A DNA stretch of 64,000 bases, taken from positions 5,078,501 through 5,142,500 of the forward strand of contig OX359193.1 in the NCBI GenBank assembly GCA_947172415.1, written 5' to 3'. Every line of letters begins with the position of its first letter. Position 1 is the first letter of the stretch. The notes beneath the pieces were generated by a model that did no database searches, had not been told where the DNA came from, and saw nothing but the letters and a program-made list of their open reading frames with translations. The position numbers and the translations under genes were made by a program. Positions 12,901-23,100 of the stretch are shown one piece after another. The DNA comes from Chondrosia reniformis (lineage: Eukaryota > Porifera > Demospongiae > Chondrillida > Chondrillidae).

Positions 12901-15900
12901 AAGCACATTAGTAGTGCATCCCCTGAAATGAGGACAACCTCTATAATTAGGATGCTTCTGTGAGTCCCAACAGTCAGTGTCCATTGAGGGACTGTATGTA
13001 TATATGAGCTCCTCTAATGGACACATACACATAGCTATGTATATATCATTCACACTACACATGAAATTGTAGGATGGATCAAAATGAGATGGTCAAAGGC
13101 TTATAGTATGGTGGATGCCAATATTAATTGGGTTTCAGTCCAAAACCATTGCTCTCACTAGGTCAAGTGAAAAGGGGTGAGTGAGAAAGGTAACACACAC
13201 ATTTTGAATGTTATCAACCACAGACATTGAACCTTTATACTGACACCTACATACTATCATTGAGAGAAGCCATTAGAATGTATAGAACCTTCAGTGACAC
13301 AGAACAAAAACAATTTCACAGGTAGATTCGAAATCGAGTCTACCGTAAGAGCAGAAGGATTACAGAAGAGCTAGCTAGTTCACACACTCTCGTTTCTCAT
13401 GTTTACAAGAGTATACATACGTATCTAAGTAAGGAGAGCATAAAGAATGGTACATTTATGAGCAGTGTAGAAAAGATATTCCCCTTAAATAGCAACTGCA
13501 AAGGGATATAAAACAAGTTTAAGACCATAGAATAGAATTCAGGACTTGCAACAATGTAAAAGCTTTTTTCAACACATTGTTGAAAGAACTTTGGGTCTAT
13601 TGCCATGCAATTTTCCTTATCTTCTTATTGTCCTTTGTTGATATGTTTAAGGCATATGACAGTAACTAGGGAATACTGCTTTGCATTTGTAGAGCAACAG
13701 GAATCACAAAGCAATTGGCCACTATCATCTATTGAGGAGCTATTGCTCGTACACTATACAGGATCTAAGTAACTTCTAGAAAGACTCCCAGGGTCACTGA
13801 TGAAGGGTGGTATTCCTAGAAACAGCTGTCTGGCCCAGTGGAGCAGAATAAAGAAAAGCCTCTGGTATCCTCAAACTTCTCACTAGGTTTGTTTAGTTCT
13901 CTAAACACCCTCTACTGTAGAATGGATGTAGTATGTAGGAAATGGTGTTTTCACATTTTCTGCCTTAAAGTATACTTCCTATATACACATAGGTGTCACA
14001 GTGAAACCTGTAATAGGTAGGTACCCTCAAGGGAAATGAGAACGGTACTGACGAAAACCTTAGATACGTATGTCTTCATTCTTTAAGGTTATTTGGATTT
14101 TCTTTGCAAAAAACTTACTTACAGAACCAAAGTTTATAAATTATTTGAAAAGGAAGAACACTTCATAAATACAGACTTTAAAAACAATAGGAATGGTATT
14201 TTACACAAAAGAGGACTGAAGTAAGAAAATGATCGAATAGAAAGGATACAGTAACAAACATTAACATAGCATGTGGTTTATATCATTACATTAACCAGAC
14301 ATCCGTCCATTTGACAGTTCTGATCCATTTAAAGATACACCCTCTCTTGTAAACAGTGTATCTCTACTGATATTTCATCAACGTATTAGAAAACATTTAA
14401 CTTTTTCTGATTAAACGTGTTTATTTTATTCTAAATTATATATACTTCTCCAATTAATTGCAACACCCACACAGTAAACCCCTTTTAAAAGTCTTTTACT
14501 ATACACTTTGGCTATTTTCACTGTTTTTCTCTTCTAAGGCTTCCCTTTTCAAAGTTGAAGTGCTATTGAACCAGTTACCTACGTATATATTACAAAGAAA
14601 CAGCTAGAAGTGGGAAGTACACTACGTAGGTACTGGCCATGCAATATCACTGGTCAAAGGAGTACCATTCAAGTCATTTGGCTTATAATGTATGAAATAA
14701 AGGGTAAGAATTCTAATTAAAACTTCAAAGAACAGTATTATAAGATCATTTTAATGTTATTACTCAAAAAGATCTTTCATATGTATTTTGATATCGTATG
14801 GGAGTAGAAATATGCACACTTCAATTCAAGTTTTGAGGTAGGAGGAGTCATACCAAAGCCAGTTGTCTGCTGTTACTGAATTATAATGAAAGCACTATAT
14901 CTTCACCATATGATTAATTGTGAATGTTCCGTGTAATTTATATTAAATATGGAAGGGGAATTATTTTCATTTCTTAATTAATCATTAGCCAGGTACTAAA
15001 TGTGTGTGTGACATAGAAGTATGCACGTATGTATTAGTATGCTGATATGTACGTATGTTTGAAGGCAATGAGTCAATGATCACATTTGATACAAAATGGG
15101 CTTCCATCTTACAGTCTCATTAAACAGTTAATTAGATTGTCTACATCAATAACATTAAAATATGCACATGGTTGGGTATGGGTCAGGTATGGATTAAACA
15201 TGGTTGGGTATGGGTCAGGTATGGATTACACATGGTTAAGTATGGGTCAGGTATGGATTACACATGGTTGGGTATGGGTCAGGTATGGATTACACATGGT
15301 TGGGTATGGGTCAGGTATGGCTACATATGGTTAGGGTTATGTCCATTTCATGTTTTTGACCATAGTTAGTTTCCTAGTCATCCAAGAGCCCCATATAACT
15401 AAATCTTCTCATTCTTGAAATTTACAAAACATCATTTTGAAAGGGGACACTTTATATACATTTTCAAGTGCTCCAGCATCAAGTACACATCAAAATACAT
15501 TCCAATTGCTACAGTTGAATAATAGGGAGGGCAGAGTTATTCATCATCACTGCCCACCTGAATCCATATGATCACTGAGGACAAATGAACCAGAATAGCA
15601 CCCCAATGGTATCAATCTACATACTACAGACTGAAGAAGAAGCTAACTTTGAATATCAGTAAAGGGGCAGCAATTGTAAATTGTTACACTTCCCTAAACT
15701 AGTTGATGCAGTATACTAAGCCATGAGAGTTAAAAGAGAATAACCATTGCCTACTATAGTACAAAACAATTACATGTCTAGTAACTACACAGAATTTGGT
15801 AGCCTCCAGTTAGTATCAGGAATCTAGAGAGGAATCTAGAGGTGTCTATTTGTAATTACAGATGTAGCCGCCAGTTTAGTAGGAAAGTACAATATTCATT

Positions 15901-17196
15901 AGGTGCACACCTACAAGACTGTAAGTACATATACCAATTTTCCATCACTAGCCAACCTCAGCTAATACTGTAGCTGAACAAGCAAAATCGGCAATCTACA
16001 TATAAATCATATAATCCACTTCAGCTGAGATATAATCCATACAGCCTTGCAAAACGAATGGAGTAGCATTCAAATATATAGGCATTATAACCTCGCTATG
16101 ATATATTGCATGTCCCTAGATACTATAGCAATGAACCTATATGACAGAATTCAAACAAATGACATAAATTCAAAACATTACCTCACTCATACATACATAC
16201 TTAGCCAACACTTTCCACACAGGACAAATGGAATGACAAATTGACTGCCACCAACTCTTCACATCATATTCAGTATGTCACCATCGTTCATTCTGGATTT
16301 TTAGAGCTTATATAAAGTTTACACTCTTTTACAATATTAAAATAAACAAAATCACAACGTTGTCTGCCACATTTGATGTATTTTCGATTTCCAGGAGCAA
16401 TTAGGAAGTTGAAATTGTCATCTAGTATAATCGAGTAGCTACTCTTTTAAGTCTAGCACCTCAGGGTCTGTGGATGGAGTGTACAAACAAACATGCCTAG
16501 GGCCTCCCCGTAAATCGAACGGCCAGCTCTTGGACGTTACTTCAAAACAACTAACTTTCTGTGATCTTGCAGATACTTTTTTTACAACACATCACTCGAT
16601 TTTCTGTAAATTTCAAAATAATGATGTGTTCATTCTCTCTACTCTATTGTGATTGCGTATTAATTGAAAAAGTCGGTGCTCTCTTCAATTAAACACTTCT
16701 CATAAGGGGAAGTCAATCACTATATTACAAGTAATAAATTTCACAGGACCTCAAGTTTAGTTACGTACGTTAGGTACGTATGTTAGTCACAAAAGATAGA
16801 TAAAGGCTTCAACTCTGAAATAGAAATTATAATAGGGCAAAGCGTACCAACCCTTTGTAACCAAATGGATAAAGACATCAATAATCAGATCCATGGATCA
16901 TTTAGGCGTACAATACAACAGTACTTACTCTTTTTAAAGTGCCAAAAGTTGGACCACCTCTTCTTGGTAGGCAAACCCGGACTGGTGGGAAGATTCGATG
17001 GAAGCTCAAACAATGGATGAGTAATGCATGACATAAATTCGTTGGTGAATATCTTTCCTAGTTCTTCTTCAGACCAAACACTGCTGCCTTCTTCCTCCTT
17101 ATACCGACGCAGCTCCGACATGAAGGAATCGGCACAGTTCCTGGCTTTCCTCCGCACAAAGTCCACGATCTTGGGATGCGACTGACTATTCATCAT
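6913..17196 (-). CDS. SH2B: SH2B-family adapter (dimerization, PH, SH2), 6 exons, complete
   Basis: Cytoplasmic adapter that in other animals binds activated receptor tyrosine kinases and JAKs. Exons in transcript order: 17196-16929, 12172-11922, 10276-10175, 8642-8533, 8467-7498, 7248-6913; all phases agree and give 678 residues. Residues 1-89 match the N-terminal helical dimerization region (SHPKIVDFVRRKARNCADSF). The PH domain (about 110-225) includes RKATSLEMP, the SH2B/Lnk signature. A Ser/Pro-rich linker follows. The SH2 domain (about 517-615) starts HPWYHG, has phosphotyrosine-binding Arg in GVYLVRKSES and contains NPIPLES. The tail RAVEHIYVY keeps the C-terminal tyrosine known as a Cbl-binding site in relatives. 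The ATG at 17196 is chosen because upstream in-frame sequence has no other ATG. Intron 1 (4.7 kb) holds a minisatellite and a family A repeat. Confidence 0.93.
11000..11110 (+). repeat. Possible tRNA-derived SINE fragment
   Basis: In SH2B intron 2, TAGTAGCTCAAT followed about 25 bp later by CAGGTTTGATTTCC resembles A and B boxes of a tRNA-like RNA polymerase III promoter, and a T-rich run starts near 11092. No second copy was matched with confidence, so this may be chance. Confidence 0.3.
13760..13962 (+). repeat. Dispersed family A repeat, copy A1
   Basis: About 200 bp in SH2B intron 1, antisense to that gene. It shares ordered blocks with the other copies: AAGACTCCCAGGGTCACTGA, a GAAACAGCTGTCTGG block, a purine-rich AGAATAAAGAAAAG block, a CTTCTCACTAGGTTT block and a terminal GTATGTAGGAAATGGT block. 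No ORF, no obvious poly-A tail. Class (SINE, retrozyme-like or other) undetermined. Confidence 0.8.
13791..13836 (+). ncRNA. Hammerhead-ribozyme-like motif in repeat A1
   Basis: Conserved core visible: CTGATGA at 13797-13803 and GAAA at 13819-13822, then CAGCTGTC to 13830 with predicted cleavage after C13830. Stem I: GGGTCA (13791-13796) pairs with TGGCCC (13831-13836), 6 bp with one G-T. Stem III: A-C-A pairs with T-G-T across a GC loop, and the block is palindromic, as in hammerheads thought to act as dimers. Stem II is only about 3 bp and the usual G10.1-C11.1 closing pair is absent, so activity may be weak. Motif layout is seen directly; activity is inference. Confidence 0.55.
15165..15335. 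repeat. Minisatellite, about 32 bp unit, about 5 copies
   Basis: A unit starting CACATGGTTGGGTATGGGTC is repeated five times with few changes in SH2B intron 1. It reads through in several frames, but the resulting Trp/Gly/Met-rich peptides are an artefact of repetition. Confidence 0.9.
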
Positions 17197-17261
17197 TCGA
17201 GAACAACATGAGGGAAAGTTTATCAAGAGACTAACTTTCGATACCTACCGATATTCTTTAT
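17197..17261. promoter_or_regulatory. Shared head-to-head promoter region, SH2B and ALPH
   Basis: Only 65 bp separate the divergent start codons of the SH2B gene (minus) and the ApaH-like phosphatase gene (plus). Both 5' UTRs and core promoters must therefore overlap, or transcription starts inside the neighbour. No TATA box is evident. If the phosphatase really starts at one of its internal ATGs, the region extends to about 17334. Confidence 0.6.
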
Positions 17262-18179
17262 ATGTCAGTAGGAACGGAAGTTACGGAAGTATACGCCACG
17301 GGGTCTATAATAGACGTGATGTCAAGTACAAAAATGGTTTCCACACTTGTACAGGCTTTGACAATTTTGCGAACCAGTTTTCGACATTTTACTCGTCTTA
17401 GCTGGTTTGAAGAAGCGCGACTTAGTCCATATGGAGTTACCCTACCTAAAGAACTGCATAAAACCTTAACAGACGCAGAGTTGAAAGGTCGCCGTTTGAT
17501 GATCATAGGAGACGTTCATGGCTGTTTCGATGAATTGGAAGACATTTTACTAAAGGCAGACGCTAGAACAAATAATTACTGCATTGTATTTGTTGGAGAT
17601 CTAGTAAATAAAGGGCCAAAGAATGCCGAAGTCATCAAATTAGCTCGAAATTTGAAATCCTTTAGTGTTCGCGGGAATCATGACGAAGTCTGTATGCTGG
17701 AATGGGAAAAGAGTGTAAGGCAGCATACCCCGCTACCTCACTCCTTCCAGTGGATGAAGGAACTCACCAAGGAAGAACTGGGGTGGTTTTTTGACATGCC
17801 TTACACGCTTACTATTCCTAGTCTTAATGCCATTGTGGTACATGCAGGGCTAGTGCCTGGCATTTCAATCAAAGAACAGAAAATTGATGACGTGATTACC
17901 ATGAGATACATTGTATGGAATAAGCTATCTAGAAGGTATGAGGTAACAGCCAATAGTAATGAAGGCTCACTGTGGGCAGGCAGCTGGAAGGGAAATGAGC
18001 ATGTATACTTTGGTCATGATGCCATTCATAAACTGCAGCTCGCTCCACATGCAACTGGTCTTGACACTGGCTGTGTGTATGGCGGACATCTTACAGCTGT
18101 CTTTCCCACAGCAAGTGACAGGTGTAGCCACAGGATAGATGTACCAGCAAAGAGAATTCATAAAAATCCATTCAAATAA
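17262..18179 (+). CDS. ApaH-like metallophosphatase (ALPH), single exon
   Basis: Two-metal phosphoesterase of the PPP/ApaH group. Bacterial ApaH hydrolyses diadenosine tetraphosphate; some eukaryotic ALPH proteins act on mRNA caps, and the substrate here is unknown. All metal-site motifs are present in 305 residues: GDVHGC (83-88), GDLVNKGP (112-119), RGNHD (137-141), HAGL (194-197), FGHDA (250-254) and LDTGCVYGG (267-275). The last is the form typical of ApaH/ALPH rather than of PP1 or PP2A. The first 60 residues lack acidic clusters and include a basic, hydrophobic stretch after Met25 (VSTLVQALTILRTSFRHFT) that could be a mitochondrial presequence, so Met20 or Met25 are alternative starts. 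Intronless, unlike its neighbours. Confidence 0.9.
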   Translation: MSVGTEVTEVYATGSIIDVMSSTKMVSTLVQALTILRTSFRHFTRLSWFEEARLSPYGVTLPKELHKTLTDAELKGRRLMIIGDVHGCFDELEDILLKADARTNNYCIVFVGDLVNKGPKNAEVIKLARNLKSFSVRGNHDEVCMLEWEKSVRQHTPLPHSFQWMKELTKEELGWFFDMPYTLTIPSLNAIVVHAGLVPGISIKEQKIDDVITMRYIVWNKLSRRYEVTANSNEGSLWAGSWKGNEHVYFGHDAIHKLQLAPHATGLDTGCVYGGHLTAVFPTASDRCSHRIDVPAKRIHKNPFK

Positions 18180-18710
18180 TTTTCTGTTTATTATTGTAAT
18201 TTTGAAAAATTATTTATGACTTCCTACAAGTGTAGATCCAATTACAGCAGTTGTACATATGTATTAGGCTTTGAAGTCAATTTAGTTGGAAACATAAGAG
18301 TAATTTGGTATACTTAGCAAGGGTACTTGTGAGCTACAAATTGAAATCAAATTGGTGATTATATAGTAGTACATTCATGGTTATGACAGTGTAGCTTGTG
18401 GACAAGAACTGAATGTGGCATATCAAATTAAAACGAAATAAAGTTAGAGTGTAAACATCATCCTCCTTAAGTTTGTCTCATTTCTGTTAATCCATCAGGT
18501 TGAATCAACTGACCAGTAGTACTAGTATCAGGGCCAAAGTTTTCACCATGAGCCAACTGCATGTGTTGTAAATACCTACATACATGTCATAAACATACGG
18601 TCCTTATTTTAAACAAGGCTCTTTTCCAGTATACAAAAGATAAAGAGATTACAGCCTAAGTATGTATGTATATACGTACATACGTACTATTCATGTTACA
18701 TTCTTTAGCA
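18180..18710. other. Intergenic, ALPH 3' flank
   Basis: AT-rich sequence between the convergent ALPH and CASP genes, no gene seen. A possible polyadenylation signal AATAAA lies near 18436. Short TACG/TATG runs occur near 18660-18690. Confidence 0.5.
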
Positions 18711-18801
18711 ATCTTTTGAAAGGTCATCTTTTGGCTTTTAGAGCATCTGAAGATGCAGTTTTAGACACTCTAAAAGTTGAAAGATGATCCTTTCAAAAGA
18801 T
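18711..18801. repeat. Foldback MITE, family D copy 1 (91 bp)
   Basis: Inverted arms: the left starts ATCTTTTGAAAGG and continues to a CTTTTAGAG block, the right ends CCTTTCAAAAGAT after CTCTAAAAG. The longer copy at 63699-63866 has the same arms plus an interior with a hammerhead-like core that this copy has lost. Confidence 0.8.
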
Positions 18802-18862
18802 AAGTTTGACACAGTTAGAAGACATCCTTATTCTATTATTCTTTCACAAATACGTACAGTAA

Positions 18863-19107
18863 CATGAAGGATTCACAGAAGATCAAGATAAAGAAAAGGA
18901 CAAAGACTCCCAGGATCACTGATGAAGGGTGAAATAACCAGAAACGGCTGTCTGACCCAGTGGAGAAGAAAATAAAAGAATGGAAAAGAAGGAAGAAAAG
19001 ACATCTGTATCTTCATCCAAAGCTCTCTTCAGGTTTAGTTCCCCTATAGGCTCTTTTACAGAATAGGCATATAGCATGTAGGAAAATGGTATCTTAGATT
19101 TTTCATG
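18863..19107 (+). repeat. Dispersed family A repeat, copy A2 (near full length)
   Basis: A 245 bp copy between the convergent ALPH and CASP genes, bounded by CATGAAGGATTCACAG and TTTTTCATG. Internal order: purine-rich lead (GATCAAGATAAAGAAAAGG), hammerhead-like block, second purine-rich run, ATCTTCATCCAAAGCTCTC, GGTTTAGTTCCCC, AGAATAGGCATATAGCATG. Copy A7 at 44191-44438 has the same ends, which defines the element. No target-site duplication is obvious. Confidence 0.8.
18913..18958 (+). ncRNA. Hammerhead-ribozyme-like motif in repeat A2
   Basis: CTGATGA at 18919-18925, GAAA at 18941-18944, CGGCTGTC to 18952. Stem I GGATCA/TGACCC has one mismatch. Against A1, the third stem I pair changes from T-G to T-A and a stem III pair from A-T to G-T, so pairing is kept despite substitution. 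Stem II is weaker than in other copies. Confidence 0.45.
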
Positions 19108-19384
19108 AGTAGTACATATAACATACTGTAAGTCTTGTGTATATATGTGACTATAAATATGTTATATGTGTCAATGTATAGAGCCTCTTAAGTAGTGTGC
19201 TACACTAGTACTGTGTGTCCAAGTTGCAAGACTGACAATAACAACAAATCCAGTATATAACAGCAATTAATTATAACAGTGTGCTAGGTAATAATTAAGT
19301 TCTGTCACATAACTTAATGAACACACACAAATATGGATAATCCAAGTGTCCAACCTAGCAATGATGAAGAGAATGAGGGGAAAA

Positions 19385-19485
19385 ACAGGAAAGAAGTGAC
19401 ACTTGTGATTTGAACCTGGACAGCTGGTTCGGATCATCAGTGCTCTGCAAATAAACTACAATTGCCACTCCATTCATGCTTTCCT
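19385..19485 (-). repeat. tRNA-like segment, possible SINE head
   Basis: On the minus strand GTGGCAATTGTAGTTTA, GCAGAGCACTGATGATCCGA and CCAGGTTCAAATC follow one another with tRNA-like spacing; the last fits a B box. Acceptor pairing is not convincing, so it is more likely a tRNA pseudogene or SINE head than a working tRNA. Confidence 0.35.
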
Positions 19486-20155
19486 TTAAACTAAACTGTA
19501 TTAATCAAACTAATGAGTTTCTAATTCAGTAGGGCATTAGAGTAATAGTCTAATTCAGGAAAAGGCAATACAATTAGTTTGTACATCTACAGTGTCATTA
19601 CTAGACTATATACTGTTTTTCAATGTTGAAAGCAACAAGTGAGGTCAGAAGAATATAAACACAACTTTATATTCATATGGAGAAAGTGTTTTAAACAATT
19701 TATTATACTCAGAAAGGTGACTGTTAATCTATTTACACAGTAAATTATATACACATATTGTACACATGTCATTGGCCACAGTTGACCAGCATAGTCTATC
19801 AAAGGATAGGCGCCTTTTCAAAGTATACACAGTTGTAGTGTTACACTTCTTATTTGAAATGTGTACACAGTATATGGTATGTTCTGCAATATGATTGGTT
19901 CCTTGCTTTTCTGGGAATGATTGCAATTTTCCATGTGGAACTGTAACAGACTGAAATTACTATTTACAACAATGAAGAAATACGTATATAATCCCACTTG
20001 TAATCTAAATTTATGTACTATTCTTGAAACAATGGAGGGTCATTCTTAACACAGTATCTACGTACTCAGTAGATACGTATGTACGTAGCTACACAAACAT
20101 TCATACATTAGATGACATGTGGATGACATGTGACTTACTTTAGATGACATATGAC

Positions 20156-23100
20156 TTACTTTAGAGCCCATTCAGAAGACATATCTCTACTGCAGTCCAC
20201 TGCACTGGCAAGCTTTATCAGCATTAAAAGAATCAAAACATGCAAAAATATGGTATAAAAGAAGGCAATAGTTCTTGCTACCTTGTTGGTAAGTATCATC
20301 TTGGCCTGTATGGAGAGAAACACAGGCTTACAAATACATACAGGATTCACAAAAGATCAAAGATTTCCAGGGTCACTGATGAAGAGTGGAATTCCCAGAA
20401 ACAGCTGTCTGGCCCTGTATCTTCATCCCAAGCTCTCACCAGGTTTAGTTCCCATAGGCACATTACAGAGTAGGCATAGCATGTAGCAAAATCATTATTC
20501 ATGTGAATAAATGTTTGTATACAATTAAAGCTCAGCACCAGAATAAGAACATTACACTCTTTTTTAGGACATATGTTCATTTTCTATTCTATTTTCAACA
20601 TGTGCTATTCATCTTTCCCCTTGAAAGTGTTCAGTGTGTACATACAAACATGTCAAATGCCTTAGTCTGCACCGTCAAGGTTCAGTCAAGTGGTGGGCAG
20701 GGAGAAACACTCCAGCTTCCTACCCAAAGGCTTTGCTAAGTGTAGTTAAAATAGAGTACCAGTAGACATATGCTGAATTAGGGACACAGGGATAAGTCAC
20801 CTCGCAACTCCTCTCTCTCTCTTTCACTTTCTTTTCTGGATCGATTTTATGGGATAAATATCAAACTCAGAGGGCTTAAAATCCAATTATCCTGGGGACC
20901 ATGTCCCAGACCCCCCAGGAGATACGTACATGTTCAGGCACTAGAACGTCCCCTCAAAATCTCTTTCCTATACAGAGCGCTGACTATATTCACTATTTAT
21001 GGAAATTTGTACTAGCATATACATTTATTTCTATCACAGATGGATATGCATGTGAGAACAAATTTGTGTTCTCCTTGAAATCTACGTACACAAACAGATC
21101 AGTATTCTCTAGATAGGAATGGTACAGGAAAACACTGCTACTCAATGTATTATGCACTGATACTTCTAAATTGAGTTAACATAGGTATTCAAATTCCTTA
21201 GGTACCAGCTACATTTCTGCAAGTCACCTTTTGCCAGTGTAAACCAATTTGTATACATGGAAGCATGTTATGAACAAAATGTTTTAAAAGTAAAGCCGGT
21301 AGTGAATAGGAAGCATTTTGCTAACATACATTGAGGAAGCATACGGCTTTTGCGAGGGAACATAAAAGTATGTAGTTTTGGCTGCCATTTCTAATTAAGA
21401 AGTTTGCTAAAATCAGCTCTTCTAGTAAACATTTACAAGCAACATTTCTTATGATTCTAGAAGGAACAAAACAAGTTCAATAAAAACATTGAAAATGTAA
21501 AAAGGAAGTAGGGATAGCAAATGCCAGTAGGGATTGTAGGAATCATGAAAGAGGATTGAAGCAAGAATTTGATCATATATTTGAGCTATAAAGATTTATC
21601 TAACTTGTGTTCAACATGCTCGTTTAGCTAGCTACATGTAGTTCAATTGAGTTAAATCTTGTGTGTAGTTACCCTGATCCAACCACATAACTCTTATATG
21701 GCATCCCTACTCCAGCAATTGTTACCCTGATCCACCCACATAACTCTTATATGGCATCCCTACTCCAGCAATTGTTACCCTGATCCAACCACATAACTCT
21801 TATATGGCATCCCTACTCCAGCAATTGTTAGTATAACAGGTACAAGAGGACAAAATAGTATGTCTCTGACTTCTGGCTAAAGAAACAGTAGCATCATCAC
21901 TACTTCTTTATTACATTTTCCAATGTTTTCATTTAGCTGAATTGTAATCAAATCAAGGAAAATACACACTGACGCATATTTGTACACTGTAAACAGTTTT
22001 TTATTTACAAACACAAGACCTACTATAAAGGAAATGTAACACAACAATGTAATCAAAACACCAAATATTCCCATTCTAACAAGAAAGTCATTAAACTTTC
22101 TAAACAAGGAATCCAGCTGATATGTCAATTAGGTTCATTTGACATCAGAAGTATCTGAAGCTATAAAAAAATCAAACAAATTTAAAGGTTTATCTTAAGG
22201 ATATAGATGATATCTACAATAAGCAGACATTTTAGATTTAAGGCTTCTTGCTGAATGTATTGCATCATTCTCAAGCTTGCATACCAAAGACTGTAAAACA
22301 TACAAGAAAATCAAAGAGGCAGAGAGGGACGCTACCAAAGTGCACATGCAACCGAGAAGAGATTATATATGACTGCATTGTTGATCTTATATACAGTTGT
22401 AATCTTAATGATTTTGGACCCTTAAATATCTCAGAGACATGAATAGTGATAGATAGAAAAGTTTAGTTAACTTTAGCTTCAAAATGCTGCCATTTGCATC
22501 GGAAGGAGTGTGTGTAGTCACATTTGTGTTTGCCATTCGGTTGAGAATACAATAAAATGGAGGTTCGACCAGGATGAGGAAGGTCTGGGGATACTTCAAT
22601 CCCCAGTATGACTCTGGAGGACTGAACATTACTACTGGACCTCCAGTTCCCATTTCAAATTCAGGAAAAGGGAAGACTAAAAAACAATATAGGGGCTGCT
22701 GTGGGAGTCACTAAAAATATTAAAAAGTATGAAAATGAAGCTTCTACAATCTTTACATTTAACACTAAACTGAAACTGTAACTTCCAAGTACATACTACA
22801 ATATAAATACATACAGTTAGCTTGACAAAGTGTTCAGCAATGCTACCTTCAGTTGAAATTACTCAATCCTTTAGATTAGAATACTGTATATGTACGTATG
22901 TACGTATGTACATATGTATGCCTTAGTAATCACATATGAAAATATTAGCATGTTGCTGTAGAGCTGCATCAAAATATTTACCAAGCTCAAGGTTGCCTTT
23001 TCTGGTCCACTTAACTTATTGTATCTTGTTTTCCGTTCCTGCAAGAAATAGGTAAATATAATTTACATTACATGTATGTAAATGATTTCAGTTTCCTCAC

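Noticed and set aside
15086-15369. Trp/Gly-rich repetitive open frames
   Set aside because: Product of the 32 bp minisatellite in SH2B intron 1.
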